This document shows, one piece after another, positions 45,055 to 54,596 of a DNA stretch of 64,000 nucleotides. Both the position numbers and the translations under genes were made by a program. The notes under the pieces were generated by a model. It worked only from the letters and a program-made list of their open reading frames with translations, had not been told where the DNA came from and ran no database searches. Source of the stretch: Roseihalotalea indica. Its GTDB lineage: Bacteria > Bacteroidota > Bacteroidia > Cytophagales > Cyclobacteriaceae. Location: contig NZ_JAINFL010000015.1 of NCBI RefSeq assembly GCF_022458895.1, positions 76,748-140,747 of the forward strand, written 5' to 3'. The first letter of the stretch is position 1, and each line of letters opens with the position of its first letter.

Positions 45055-45082
45055 CTGCTTCCTGAATATTTAGCTTTACTAA

Positions 45083-45559
45083 CTAAAGTTTCTCATCTGA
45101 GGAGCCCCCTGCCACTTTTTCATAAACTAGACCGGGGCCATCACAAGCCTGCCAGGTTCCGGTCAACTTATTTTCTGATTTAAAAAAGAGGAGTTCTTTA
45201 GACTCTCCAGTACAATTCCCGATCAGTTCATTTTCCGAAGGATAGGTTAGCTCCAGATATTCCCCATCGTCCAACGTCACGAAAGTATAAGTGCCACTTT
45301 CTTCGGTTACGGTACCCTCTTGGGTACGAGATTTCACAAACGTGCTATCGGGGTACAAGAGGTAATGTTCCTGCCAAGACATATCGCTTCCGGTTGAAGG
45401 AGGGACATTGGCTAGACTTCCGGACATTTCTACTAACTGCCATTTCTGATACTGCTCTAAGTCAGAATTTGAACTTAGTTTTTCCAGGTCGGGCTCCTCA
45501 CTGGTTGTGCAGGCACTCCCTATTACGAGCATACACAGCCCTATCATTAGACTTCTCAT
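45083..45559 (-). CDS. Lipocalin-like lipoprotein
   Basis: A 158-residue lipoprotein: MRSLMIGLCMLVIGSACTTS gives a lipobox ending GSAC (Cys17). The mature part is beta-rich with YQKWQLVEMSGS at the start, TFVKSRTQEGTVTEESGTYTF and NKLTGTWQACDGPGLVYEK, the pattern of small lipocalin-like barrels that bind hydrophobic ligands or stabilise the envelope. It has one disulfide-capable Cys pair (GNCTGES and QACDGPG). A strong terminator follows. Function is not established. Confidence 0.72.
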   Translation of the reverse strand: MRSLMIGLCMLVIGSACTTSEEPDLEKLSSNSDLEQYQKWQLVEMSGSLANVPPSTGSDMSWQEHYLLYPDSTFVKSRTQEGTVTEESGTYTFVTLDDGEYLELTYPSENELIGNCTGESKELLFFKSENKLTGTWQACDGPGLVYEKVAGGSSDEKL

Positions 45560-45680
45560 TTTTAAATGATTTTTAAGGTTGCTATTTACCTCTATAGACC
45601 CTGAATCGGCTTAATGGTTGGAATGAAGATAAAATTTCATAATACCAGACATTATTCTGATTTTCTTTTAGAAACAAGAT

Positions 45681-45756
45681 AGGAAGCGGTTGGCAGTCAG
45701 CAGGAGGCAGTTCCTTCCATACAGCCTCCCGCAGACTGTCTCCGGTAATGCTTACA
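45681..45756. repeat. Dispersed intergenic repeat, family 2, copy B
   Basis: Begins AGGAAGCGGTTGGCAG and ends CCGGTAATGCTTACA like copy A, with a 15-base longer centre. The stem is less perfect (GCAGGAGGC with GCCTCCCGC, and GGCAGTC with GACTGTC through a G-U pair). Confidence 0.65.
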
Positions 45757-45854
45757 GTTAACCACGAAAAACCTGAGCAATATCTACACGTAATTTACCT
45801 GGATTAGTAAATGTTTTCTGTACTAGTAGTGTTATGTTCCTCTGACAGATTTTC

Positions 45855-45862
45855 TATTTTTG
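45855..45862 (+). promoter_or_regulatory. Promoter -7 box immediately before the ABC-F start
   Basis: TATTTTTG (exact TAnnTTTG) ends only seven bases before the ATG at 45870, so transcription would begin at or next to the start codon, giving a leaderless or nearly leaderless mRNA. No good -33 TTG is seen. Confidence 0.4.
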
Positions 45863-45869
45863 TGAGATT

Positions 45870-47807
45870 ATGCTAGCAATCAATAATTTATCATATCATA
45901 TCGGCGGAAGAGCTCTGTACGAAGGGGCTAATCTTCATATTAAACCCAAAGACAAAATCGGTCTGATTGGCCTTAATGGTACGGGAAAGTCAACCCTACT
46001 ACGCCTTATCGATGGCGAGTACCAGCCCGATGGCGGTGAAATTACCAAAGCTAACGATTGTACCATAGGTTTCCTGAATCAGGATTTGCTATCATTTCAG
46101 TCCGATGACAGTATCCTGAACGTAGCCATGCAGGCTTTTGAAGAAGCGCTGGAAATTGAGCATAAGATTGAGAAAGTGCTCAAGAAAATGGAAACCGACT
46201 ACGAAGATAAGTTGGTCGACCAGCTCACCCGCTTGCAGGAGCAGTTTGAGATTATGGAAGGCTACACGCTGCAAGCCCGGGCCGAAGAAATTCTGGAAGG
46301 TATTGGCTTTAACACCGAAGACCTGAAACGACCGCTACGGGAGTTTTCGGGGGGATGGCGCATGCGCGTGATGCTGGCAAAACTTCTGCTGGAGAAACCA
46401 TCGCTGCTAATGCTCGATGAGCCTACCAACCACCTGGATCTGCCTTCTATTCAGTGGGTAGAGAATTACCTTCGTACGTATGACGGGGCTTTCATTATTG
46501 TCTCGCACGATCAGCAGTTTCTGGATAATACAGTAGAAACTATTGTAGAGGTGGCCCATGAAGAGCTTACGATCTACGCCGGCAATTATTCTTTTTACCT
46601 GGAAGAGCGGGAGCTACGCCGGGAGATTCAGCGTAATGCTTTTGAAAACCAGCAGCAAAAGATCAAACAGACCGAGCGCTTTATTGAGCGATTTCGCTCT
46701 AAAGCCACTAAAGCCCGACAGGTACAATCCCGGGTAAAAATGCTGGACCGCATGGATAAGGTCAATGATGTGGTTGATGAGAATGCATCGGTCAATTTTA
46801 AGTTTACCTTCCAGAAACCTTCCGGCCGGCAGGTAGTCGCCATAAAAGATGCTTCAAAGAGCTATGGCAATCTCACTATTTTGCAAAACAGCTATTGCTC
46901 TATTGAACGAGGCGATAAAATTGCGCTGATTGGTGCCAATGGAAAAGGAAAGTCTACCTTACTACGCATGGTAGCGGGAACTGAAAACTTTGAGGGTGAG
47001 CGGGAATGGGGTTATAATGTTGACCTGGCCTTTTACGCCCAGCATCAGTTAGAATCTCTTACGCTCGATAACGAAATACTGGAAGAACTAAAGCAAGCCG
47101 GGAGCGAAAAAACCGAACAAGAGCTGCGCAATGTGTTAGGCTGCTTCCTGTTTATGGATGAAGATGTCTTCAAAAAGATCAAGGTACTTTCGGGAGGTGA
47201 GAAATCGCGGGTAGCATTGGCCCGAACGTTAATTAGCGAATCAAATTTTTTGCTACTGGATGAGCCGACCAACCACCTGGATATTCAGTCGGTCAATATT
47301 CTGGTGCAGGCTTTACAGCAATACCAAGGCACCTTCTTAATCGTCTCGCACGATCGTCATTTTATTTCTCGGGTGGCCAATAAGATCTGGTACATTGAGG
47401 ATAAAGAGGTCAAAGAATATCCGGGTACTTACGCCGAGTACGAATACTGGCAGTCGCAGCGAGAGATTGTTCCTAACAAGGCCGAAGTGAAAACAGAAAG
47501 TGCGCCAAAACCTAAAAAGAGCTCTACTCCCCGATCTACGGACGCTCAACGGGAGCTTCAGCGCGACTTAAAGAAACTTCAGCAAGAACTGGAAACTACC
47601 GAAGAAACAATTACCCGGTTAGAGAAGAAAAAGAAAGCCGCCGAGCAAACACTAGCCGACCCGGCAGTCTTTGGTAACGTAGACCGGCTAGCCGAAGAAA
47701 CTTCTACCTTTGAAAAAACAGAAAAACAACTAGCGGATGCCAATCAGCAGTGGGAATCGCTTGCGCTACAAATAGAAGAGTTGGAAGAGCAATTGAACAA
47801 CGAATAG
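45870..47807 (+). CDS. ABC-F family ATP-binding cassette protein
   Basis: Soluble twin-ATPase of 645 residues that acts on the ribosome rather than as a transporter. The first domain has Walker A GLNGTGKSTLL (about 34-44), signature FSGGWRMRV and Walker B LLMLDEPTNHLD; the second has GANGKGKSTLL, LSGGEKSRVAL and LLLDEPTNHLD. The inter-domain linker carries the charged helical region RFIERFRSKATKARQVQSR. A C-terminal coiled coil (about 560-645) as in Uup is present. No transmembrane part. It may aid translation or genome stability. A T9SS plug gene follows 18 bases later and may be co-transcribed. Confidence 0.93.
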   Translation: MLAINNLSYHIGGRALYEGANLHIKPKDKIGLIGLNGTGKSTLLRLIDGEYQPDGGEITKANDCTIGFLNQDLLSFQSDDSILNVAMQAFEEALEIEHKIEKVLKKMETDYEDKLVDQLTRLQEQFEIMEGYTLQARAEEILEGIGFNTEDLKRPLREFSGGWRMRVMLAKLLLEKPSLLMLDEPTNHLDLPSIQWVENYLRTYDGAFIIVSHDQQFLDNTVETIVEVAHEELTIYAGNYSFYLEERELRREIQRNAFENQQQKIKQTERFIERFRSKATKARQVQSRVKMLDRMDKVNDVVDENASVNFKFTFQKPSGRQVVAIKDASKSYGNLTILQNSYCSIERGDKIALIGANGKGKSTLLRMVAGTENFEGEREWGYNVDLAFYAQHQLESLTLDNEILEELKQAGSEKTEQELRNVLGCFLFMDEDVFKKIKVLSGGEKSRVALARTLISESNFLLLDEPTNHLDIQSVNILVQALQQYQGTFLIVSHDRHFISRVANKIWYIEDKEVKEYPGTYAEYEYWQSQREIVPNKAEVKTESAPKPKKSSTPRSTDAQRELQRDLKKLQQELETTEETITRLEKKKKAAEQTLADPAVFGNVDRLAEETSTFEKTEKQLADANQQWESLALQIEELEEQLNNE

Positions 47808-47825
47808 GCGTTACCCGCGTTACCT

Positions 47826-49169
47826 ATGTGTATGTCACGACCTTTGCTTCTCTCCCTAATCTGTTTCGTACTAAGCCTCTTTAGCTTCACGGCTTGTGTT
47901 CCGGTAAGCTCAACGAGTAGTACCAGCGCCAGTTCGTCTACCAATGTCGGACAAAACTCAGTGATGGAAGATCAGGCCTTCCGGAATAATATAAAATCTG
48001 TTCGCCTGCTACTACCCGATGAAGTTCTGCATTCATCCGTTATACGGATTGGCGATCCTACTCCGGTGGCACTAGTATTTGATGTATTAGAGTTGGGTAG
48101 CGGAAACAACTCTGCTGATTACCGAGTCAAAATTATTCATTGTAATGCCGACTGGCAGAAATCTAATCTGTCAAACATGGATTTTCTGTACGAGTATAAT
48201 GAATTTCGAATTACCAATGAGACTTTCTCGTATAATACCAAAGTCCCCTTCACTCAGTATCAGATGGCATTACCTAAACTGAAGGTTCCGGGTAACTATA
48301 TTATTTGGGTGTATGAAGGTGGAAATGAATCTAATGTAGTGCTGACCAAACGCCTTATGGTATATGACCAGCTGGTGAGCGTTAGTGCTGAAATCACCCG
48401 TTCAAGTGGAGTATCAGAACGCCTCACTAATCATCAAATTGAGTTTGTTGTAGATTATGGCGGCATCAATGTGCCTAACCCCCTGCAAGATATATACGTG
48501 GTAATCCGACAGAACAATCGCTGGTTTAATGCTATTAAGGGCTTAAAGCCTACCTTTATCCGGGAAGACCGCACGCAATTGGAGTTTATGCACTTTGATC
48601 TGCAAAATAATTTCTATGCAGGACCAGAATACCGCTACTTTGATCTACGCACACTCGATGCTCTGGGCCAGAATGTAGGAGATATTCGCCCGGAAGAAGT
48701 ACCCACACAAGCTTATCTGTTGCCTGACCGCGACCGGAGTACACAAGTGTATAGCCAATATGAAGACCTGAATGGGGCTTACGTTGTTGGAAACCTGGAT
48801 GACCGAGGTGGAGAGCTGAATTCTGATTATGTAGAAACGCACTTTTTCCTGGACTCAGAAACAGCAGTAAAAGGAGATGTTTATATCGTTGGTGCCTTTA
48901 ACAATCGAGTTTTGAGCGCAGAGAACCGCATGATCTATGACCCGGTGCTGAAGGGATACACTGCAAATCTACTGTTAAAGCAGGCGTTTTATAATTACCA
49001 GTACTATGTAGTAGATGGTCAGTCGGATAACCCCTATGTGTTTGAGGGCAGTTTCTTTGAAACGGAAAATCAGTATGACATCTTAGTGTACACCCGGCCT
49101 ATTGGAACAAGAGGAGATGTGTTGGTAGGGTATACCAGCGTATTTTCAGGTGGCCCAGACCGGCGGTAA
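47826..49169 (+). CDS. Type IX secretion system plug protein (DUF5103)
   Basis: Lipoprotein of the T9SS: a 447-residue protein with a lipobox (LFSFTAC, Cys about 24) and the plug protein fold. In T9SS the plug sits at or near the outer-membrane translocon SprA and seals it when no substrate is bound. The sequence has the family landmarks DYRVKIIHCNADWQKSNL, FLYEYNEFRITNETFSYNT, YQMALPKLKVPGNYIIWVYE and GDVYIVGAFNNRVLSAENRM. The start MCMSRPLL could also begin at the third Met (47832). It lies 18 bases after the ABC-F stop and converges on the Cas6-like gene, with 2 bases between stops. Confidence 0.87.
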   Translation: MCMSRPLLLSLICFVLSLFSFTACVPVSSTSSTSASSSTNVGQNSVMEDQAFRNNIKSVRLLLPDEVLHSSVIRIGDPTPVALVFDVLELGSGNNSADYRVKIIHCNADWQKSNLSNMDFLYEYNEFRITNETFSYNTKVPFTQYQMALPKLKVPGNYIIWVYEGGNESNVVLTKRLMVYDQLVSVSAEITRSSGVSERLTNHQIEFVVDYGGINVPNPLQDIYVVIRQNNRWFNAIKGLKPTFIREDRTQLEFMHFDLQNNFYAGPEYRYFDLRTLDALGQNVGDIRPEEVPTQAYLLPDRDRSTQVYSQYEDLNGAYVVGNLDDRGGELNSDYVETHFFLDSETAVKGDVYIVGAFNNRVLSAENRMIYDPVLKGYTANLLLKQAFYNYQYYVVDGQSDNPYVFEGSFFETENQYDILVYTRPIGTRGDVLVGYTSVFSGGPDRR

Positions 49170-49171
49170 TT

Positions 49172-49993
49172 CTAACGATTAGATTGATACGTCAGCGAAG
49201 TATCAAATTCATACTTGCTGGTTTTCTTTCCAGGATCAGCACCCGCTATATCCAGCATGCCAAACCCCTTATGGGTATACAACCCTAACCCATTTGTAAA
49301 AATAAATTCCTGCACTTCGGGAGCTGCATACAGGGTGAAAGGAAAGGTATAGCCCCTTACTTCATATTTCACGTCCTGATCATAGAGAGGGTAAATGCGT
49401 GCAAATTTCTTCTGCTGTTCCCGAATGCGAATAAGGTAGTTTTTATCCGGCACTAACTGGAATTTATAGAATTGCTCCATTTCCTCCGGAGTAAATTGCT
49501 CGGAGCTTTCCATCCTGATCATCAGTGACTCATACAGCAAATCAGAGAAGGTGTCAGTCGTAGGTAATATAAATCGTTTTCCCCGATCATCATTAAATGA
49601 GGGCTTTACTAGCACCAAAGGAGAAATACAGACAAATTTCATCACATCACCTAGCTCTGGATATTCCTCTGCTTCCACCCCTTCGGGAATCAGCATCATG
49701 GTGCCTACATCAATTTGAGGGAAGGAGAACAAATGTTTTAAGAAGTAATCAATCAGCTCCCGACTAGTGGCTGAGAAAACCAAAGTAACCCGGCTCGAAT
49801 AAAAATGAAGCCCGTTTCGGCTGATTTTGGTTTGCCCTTTTAAACCTGAAAAGTTGTATACATTAGTGTTAATAAAGCGTTCTTCTCCACCACGCACCAG
49901 AATACCTTTAATCAGTTGAGCTAGCAGGTACTGATGATGGAAAGGAACGAAGGAGCCTTTATTTTTCAATATGAAAACAATACGAACCCTCAA
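49172..49993 (-). CDS. CRISPR-associated endoribonuclease Cas6-like protein, no CRISPR context
   Basis: A 273-residue protein resembling Cas6, the RNase that cuts CRISPR precursor RNA. It opens MRVRIVFILKNKGSFVPFHH with the first beta strand and a His pair (19-20) followed by YLLAQLIKGILV as in Cas6, and near the end carries a glycine-rich loop GLGLYTHKGFGML (235-247), the Cas6 RNA-binding signature. The start is TTG (49993); no in-frame ATG lies nearby upstream because of a TAA at 50008. No CRISPR array or other cas gene occurs in the 64 kb. Stand-alone Cas6 genes occur in some Cytophagales, so it may serve remote arrays or have been co-opted. Converges on the T9SS plug gene. Confidence 0.78.
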   Translation of the reverse strand: MRVRIVFILKNKGSFVPFHHQYLLAQLIKGILVRGGEERFINTNVYNFSGLKGQTKISRNGLHFYSSRVTLVFSATSRELIDYFLKHLFSFPQIDVGTMMLIPEGVEAEEYPELGDVMKFVCISPLVLVKPSFNDDRGKRFILPTTDTFSDLLYESLMIRMESSEQFTPEEMEQFYKFQLVPDKNYLIRIREQQKKFARIYPLYDQDVKYEVRGYTFPFTLYAAPEVQEFIFTNGLGLYTHKGFGMLDIAGADPGKKTSKYEFDTSLTYQSNR

Positions 49994-49998
49994 AAATA
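49991..49998 (-). promoter_or_regulatory. TATTTTTG box overlapping the Cas6-like start
   Basis: On the minus strand TATTTTTG matches TAnnTTTG exactly, and its last three bases are the presumed TTG start codon. Either the real translation start is further downstream or the box is a coincidence of an AT-rich leader. Confidence 0.3.
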
Positions 49999-50183
49999 CT
50001 TCAGTTTAATGTTCTATATAATAAAGTTCAAAAAATGCGGTGTTATCCACTAGAAGAAAATGGATAACATTAAAAATTGTTTAATAATAACTAGGAATTT
50101 ATGTAAAAATACTCAGTTCTGCACTAAGGTAAAAAAATCCTATCGCTTCCAATGCAAATGTTAAAATTTTTTAATGATATTTT

Positions 50184-51278
50184 TTACACATTAAAGCGAA
50201 AATGCATAATATCACCGTCCTTTACTACATATTCTTTCCCTTCTATAGACATCTTGCCGGCTTCCTTTATGGCTAACTCTGATCCGTACTGTTCGTAGTC
50301 TTTTAACTTTATAACTTCCGCTTTAATAAAGCCCTTCTCAAAATCGGTGTGAATAACCCCAGCCGCTTGAGGTGCTTTCCAGCCCTTTACGATGGTCCAG
50401 GCACGAACCTCTTTCTCTCCGGCCGTAAAGTAAGTAATAAGATTCAGCAAACTGTACGATGCCCGAATCAGCTTATTCAGGCCCGATTCTTTCAACCCAT
50501 ATTCTTCTAGAAACATGATGCGCTCTTCCGAGTCTAACTCTGCAATCTGAGATTCTATAGCAGCACTAATCAGCAAAACTTCCGATTGCTCATCCTTCAC
50601 TGCCTCCTTCAAAGCACTCACATAATCATTACCCGTGAGAATAGAACCTTCATCTACATTAGCCACATAAATAACCGGCTTACCCGTGAGCAGGAAAAGA
50701 TCGGCCACAGCTTCTTTGTCTTCTTCGGTCACTTCAAGAGAACGGGCGTTTTTTCCAGCTTCCAGATGGGTTTTGTAACTTTGCAGAGTTACAAGCTGTT
50801 TCCGGGCTTTAGCATCTCCGGACTTGGCAATTTTCTCCAGCCTCAGAATCTTCTTTTCAACTGACTCCAAATCTTTCAATTGCAACTCCGTATCAATCAC
50901 CTCTTTATCAAAGACCGGATCAACACCACCAGCTACGTGAACTACGTTATCATCCGAAAAACACCGAATTACGTGAATAATGGCATCTACTTCCCGGATA
51001 TTAGCTAGAAATTTATTTCCTAACCCTTCCCCTTTACTAGCACCTTTAACCAGTCCGGCAATATCGACAAACTCAATAGTTGTAGGAATAACCTTTTGAG
51101 GGTTCACCAGGTCTTCCAGGGTTTTTAATCGGTCATCGGGCACAGATACTACTCCGACATTAGGCTCAATTGTGCAAAAAGGGAAATTAGCAGCTTCGGC
51201 TTTGGCGCTGGAAAGCGCATTAAATAAAGTAGACTTTCCAACATTTGGCAATCCGACAATACCACACTGTAAACTCAT
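50184..51278 (-). CDS. ychF: Redox-regulated ATPase YchF
   Basis: Obg-family P-loop NTPase that prefers ATP over GTP and binds the ribosome; involved in oxidative stress responses. The 364-residue length is typical. P-loop [20 protein letters not shown] at residues 9-28, switch-like [20 protein letters not shown], and the altered G4 region YVANVDE (instead of NKxD), which explains ATP use. The C-terminal TGS domain (about 275-364) is complete ([20 protein letters not shown]). It is followed by the AI-2E gene upstream in the same direction, 12 bases apart. Confidence 0.96.
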   Translation of the reverse strand: MSLQCGIVGLPNVGKSTLFNALSSAKAEAANFPFCTIEPNVGVVSVPDDRLKTLEDLVNPQKVIPTTIEFVDIAGLVKGASKGEGLGNKFLANIREVDAIIHVIRCFSDDNVVHVAGGVDPVFDKEVIDTELQLKDLESVEKKILRLEKIAKSGDAKARKQLVTLQSYKTHLEAGKNARSLEVTEEDKEAVADLFLLTGKPVIYVANVDEGSILTGNDYVSALKEAVKDEQSEVLLISAAIESQIAELDSEERIMFLEEYGLKESGLNKLIRASYSLLNLITYFTAGEKEVRAWTIVKGWKAPQAAGVIHTDFEKGFIKAEVIKLKDYEQYGSELAIKEAGKMSIEGKEYVVKDGDIMHFRFNV

Positions 51279-51290
51279 ACAACGGCTTCA

Positions 51291-52370
51291 TTAATTTTTA
51301 AACACATGATATTGCTTATACCCGGTATATAGCTCCATAGAAACTACGCGCAAAATAGTGTACACCGGAATGGCCGCAATCATACCGACTACGCCTGCAA
51401 TAGTTGCGCCCGCAAAAATAATAATAAAAATTTCTAAAGGATGCGCTTTTACACTTTTTGAAAAAATAAGCGGTTGCAGTAACAGGTTGTCAGCCAGTTG
51501 AACTACAGCAAATACAGACAGAATTTTGACTACCAGCAATACCATTTCCTGGGTATGCCCATCAACTACCATGGTAGATAAACCGACTATAATTCCAAAA
51601 GCAGCTCCCAATAGTGGGCCCGCATAGGGAATCAGATTGGCCACCGCAGCAAAAATGGCGATAGACAACGCATACCTGACCCCCAGTATACTTAATCCTA
51701 AAGAAGCAATGCAGAAAATAGAAAACACCTGAAAAAAGAGACCGATCAGATAATTGGAAAGTAGAATCTCAATTTTATAAATAGCGGCAATGAATACTTC
51801 AAAATACTGATTAGGAATAAGTTTGATTACCTGCCGGCGTATTAGCCCTTTCTCATACATCAGGATAAAGGTAATAAAAACAACTGCCAGAAATCCTACA
51901 AAGAAGTTACCGGTAAAAGAGATAAAACTGTTAATAATATCCTGCACATCTACTCGCCTAATAAACCCTAATAAACTTTCCCGCAGATTTCCGACTAAAT
52001 CTATTTCGGTAATGTTATTAGTACGCAAGAATTCCTCAATACTCTGCAACGGCAAACTTGCTCTGGCATACAGTGTCTCGTAATTGATGTTAGAAATAAC
52101 CTCTGTCTGGTCGCGAATAAGGGGAATAAATAAGATAACAAACAAAGAGATTACAGCGATGATCATGGCGAAGGTAGCAACAACCGCTACCAAGCGGGGC
52201 ATTTGAAAGCCATAAAACTGAAACCGGTGAATATAATTGGTAAGTGGCGAGAAAATAGCAGACAATACCAAGCTAATGGCCAGATAAGAGAAGATATCAG
52301 AAAATATCCAGGCCAGTAGTATAAGCCCTACCAAGGCTAAAAAAAAATACAGAACGCGTTTATTTAGCAT
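51291..52370 (-). CDS. AI-2E family transporter
   Basis: Membrane protein of the AI-2E (formerly PerM/UPF0118) family, 359 residues with about eight transmembrane helices. Typical segments: LISLVLSAIFSPLTNYIHR-like start, FITFILMYEKGLIRRQVIKLIP in the centre and the conserved NLIPYAGPLLGAAFGIIVGLS with the Pro-Gly loop, and GATIAGVVGMIAAIPVYTILRV at the end. Members export autoinducer-2, sodium/proton or other substrates; the name alone does not fix the substrate. It ends 12 bases before ychF on the same strand, so they are likely co-transcribed. Confidence 0.9.
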   Translation of the reverse strand: MLNKRVLYFFLALVGLILLAWIFSDIFSYLAISLVLSAIFSPLTNYIHRFQFYGFQMPRLVAVVATFAMIIAVISLFVILFIPLIRDQTEVISNINYETLYARASLPLQSIEEFLRTNNITEIDLVGNLRESLLGFIRRVDVQDIINSFISFTGNFFVGFLAVVFITFILMYEKGLIRRQVIKLIPNQYFEVFIAAIYKIEILLSNYLIGLFFQVFSIFCIASLGLSILGVRYALSIAIFAAVANLIPYAGPLLGAAFGIIVGLSTMVVDGHTQEMVLLVVKILSVFAVVQLADNLLLQPLIFSKSVKAHPLEIFIIIFAGATIAGVVGMIAAIPVYTILRVVSMELYTGYKQYHVFKN

Positions 52371-52436
52371 GCCTGTAAGATATGCCTAAAAATCTCAGAA
52401 TACAGGCGATTGTGTAGTACAGTAAAAGTATAGAAA

Positions 52437-52455
52437 AGCCCTCTCACTGAGGGCT
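52437..52455 (-). terminator. Terminator of the PUR protein gene
   Basis: On the minus strand AGCCCTC, loop AGTGA, GAGGGCT and then TTTTC. It lies 18 bases past the stop at 52474. Confidence 0.75.
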
Positions 52456-52473
52456 CTAGCTCTTAAGCTCAGG

Positions 52474-52824
52474 CTATTCCCACTTCAGTTCATCGTCGAC
52501 GTTCACACTGCTGGTTGCAGTTTCCTCCTCACTATCGTTGTTTTCATACTGATTGAAGTCATACTCGGGCATCAGCTCTTCTTTGACATGCCCTACAGTC
52601 TCCTGCAGCGCATTCATGAACTTATTAAAATCCTCCTTATACAAGAAGATTTTGTGTTTTTCATAAAAGTAACCGTCATCTTTGTAGCGTCTTCTGCTCT
52701 CGGTAATGGTTAGGTAGTAGTCATTAGAGCGCGTTGATTTTACATCGAAGAAATACGTGCGTTTCCCGGCTCGTACCCGCTGAGAGTAAATTTCTGCTCT
52801 GTCTTTTCCTTGATTGTCTTCCAC
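52474..52824 (-). CDS. PUR family DNA/RNA-binding protein (DUF3276)
   Basis: Small nucleic-acid-binding protein with a single PUR fold, about 116 residues. It contains AEIYSQRVRAGKRTYFFDVK, SNDYYLTITESRRRY and KHKIFLYKEDFNKFMNALQE, the family core conserved through Bacteroidota. I prefer the GTG start at 52824 over an upstream TTG (52833), because it gives M-E-D-N at the usual distance from the core; both are non-ATG and neither is preceded by a strong ribosome-binding site. The acidic tail (NNDSEEETATSSVNVDDELKWE) is typical. Close to a strong terminator. Confidence 0.9.
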   Translation of the reverse strand: MEDNQGKDRAEIYSQRVRAGKRTYFFDVKSTRSNDYYLTITESRRRYKDDGYFYEKHKIFLYKEDFNKFMNALQETVGHVKEELMPEYDFNQYENNDSEEETATSSVNVDDELKWE

Positions 52825-53092
52825 AACGACCAAAATTTAAATGTAACGTAAAACGTTTTCTAGGTATTCACAAAATTTTCTGCCACTAAACTGTTCTAAA
52901 TATAGCATAAATGCAAGAAATATTACAAGGAAAAAATACCTAATTGAACAATATCTAATAATTTCAGTTTTTCAACCTTGATTTTACCCACCTTTGCTCC
53001 AATCTTTTCTACAGACTATATCTAATAGTAACTTTATTTATAATTTCCGCTTTTTTTACCATATTAATAAATAAATAGAATTATCATAGTAT

Positions 53093-53995
53093 ATGCTTAA
53101 ATTATCTGAAATCCGTGAGTTTGGCAATATAGAGTTACTGGCCAGACAGTTAGTGGAAGGATTTATAACAGGTTTACACAAGTCGCCTTATCATGGATTC
53201 TCTGTAGAGTTTGCCGAGCACCGTTTATACAATACGGGTGAGAGCACTCGTCATATTGACTGGAAAGTTTATGCTAAAACCGATCGGTTGTATACCAAAC
53301 GATATGAGGAAGAAACGAACCTTCGTTGCCAGCTAATAGTGGACAATTCGTCGTCTATGTATTATCCTCAGGAGAATAATGGGAAGATTACATTTAGTAC
53401 CATGGCTGCCGCCGCACTGGCTTTTTTGTTGCAAAAACAGCGCGACGCAGTAGGACTTTGTGTGTTCTCAGAAGATATTGACCAGCAAACCCAGGTAAAG
53501 TCTACCTCATCGCACCTGCACAAGCTGTTTCTGATTCTGGAGAACTTGTTAAAGGAGCAGGCTTCTTCCCGGAAAACCTCAGTGGCCAGTGTTTTGGATC
53601 AGGTAGCTGAGAAAATCCATAAGCGCTCACTGGTGATTATTTTCAGCGATATGTTTGAGAACCAAGAAGAAACTGACCGGATTTTCAGTGCGCTACAGCA
53701 TCTAAAACATAACCGACATGAGGTCTTACTTTTTCATGTAACCGACCACAAAACTGAACTCAACTTTGAGTTTGATGAACGCCCGTATGAATTTATTGAT
53801 ATTGAGCGGGGTGAGCGCCTGAAGCTGCAACCATCCCAGGTACGGGAAGCCTACCAGAAGCACATGAAAGAATATTTTCGCGAGCTGGAAATCCGCTGTG
53901 GACAGGCAAAAATTGATTTTATTGAGGCAGATATTAATCGTGGCTTCGATCAGGTATTACGAACCTACCTAGCCAAACGAGCTGGTATGAAATAA
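53093..53995 (+). CDS. DUF58 domain-containing protein
   Basis: A 300-residue protein with a von Willebrand factor A-like fold. The DUF58 signature is GESTRHIDWKVYAKTDRLYTKRYEEETN, and IVDNSSSM is a DxSxS-type metal-ion-dependent adhesion motif. Such proteins sit in MoxR AAA+ ATPase/Bat operons that assist maturation of oxidases or periplasmic complexes; here no moxR gene lies next to it in the window, so it is isolated. No membrane anchor is seen; it is probably cytosolic. Confidence 0.88.
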   Translation: MLKLSEIREFGNIELLARQLVEGFITGLHKSPYHGFSVEFAEHRLYNTGESTRHIDWKVYAKTDRLYTKRYEEETNLRCQLIVDNSSSMYYPQENNGKITFSTMAAAALAFLLQKQRDAVGLCVFSEDIDQQTQVKSTSSHLHKLFLILENLLKEQASSRKTSVASVLDQVAEKIHKRSLVIIFSDMFENQEETDRIFSALQHLKHNRHEVLLFHVTDHKTELNFEFDERPYEFIDIERGERLKLQPSQVREAYQKHMKEYFRELEIRCGQAKIDFIEADINRGFDQVLRTYLAKRAGMK

Positions 53996-54069
53996 AAAGG
54001 TTACACGTTTAAAGCCGCAAGTTTTACAGTCTATAAACCTGCAACTCCAAACCTGTAACCTGTAATCGT

Positions 54070-54423
<354 letters not shown>

Positions 54424-54596
54424 CTAAATTAAATGTAGTACTTTGATTTACTAGTTCACAAACTTACCATGATTTCTGGCAAATCGTTCGATTATTGGCT
54501 CATTATTTTTCAATCAAGCCAATCCTAACATAACTTTGTAACGAAGTACTAAAGCTTTGGTTTTATTGAAAACAAACAGATAGGGAGATTAGCATT

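Larger units (their letters stand above)
45560..45869. other. 310-base non-coding gap with family 2 repeat copy and an ABC-F promoter
   Basis: Divergent region between the lipocalin-like and ABC-F genes. It contains the family 2 repeat (45681-45756) and a TATTTTTG box (45855-45862) directly before the ABC-F start. No gene is seen. Confidence 0.6.

Noticed and set aside
53998..54061. AGGTTACA/TGTAACCT inverted repeat after the DUF58 gene
   Set aside because: Arms are only 8 bp around a 48-base loop and no T-run follows; too weak to call a terminator.
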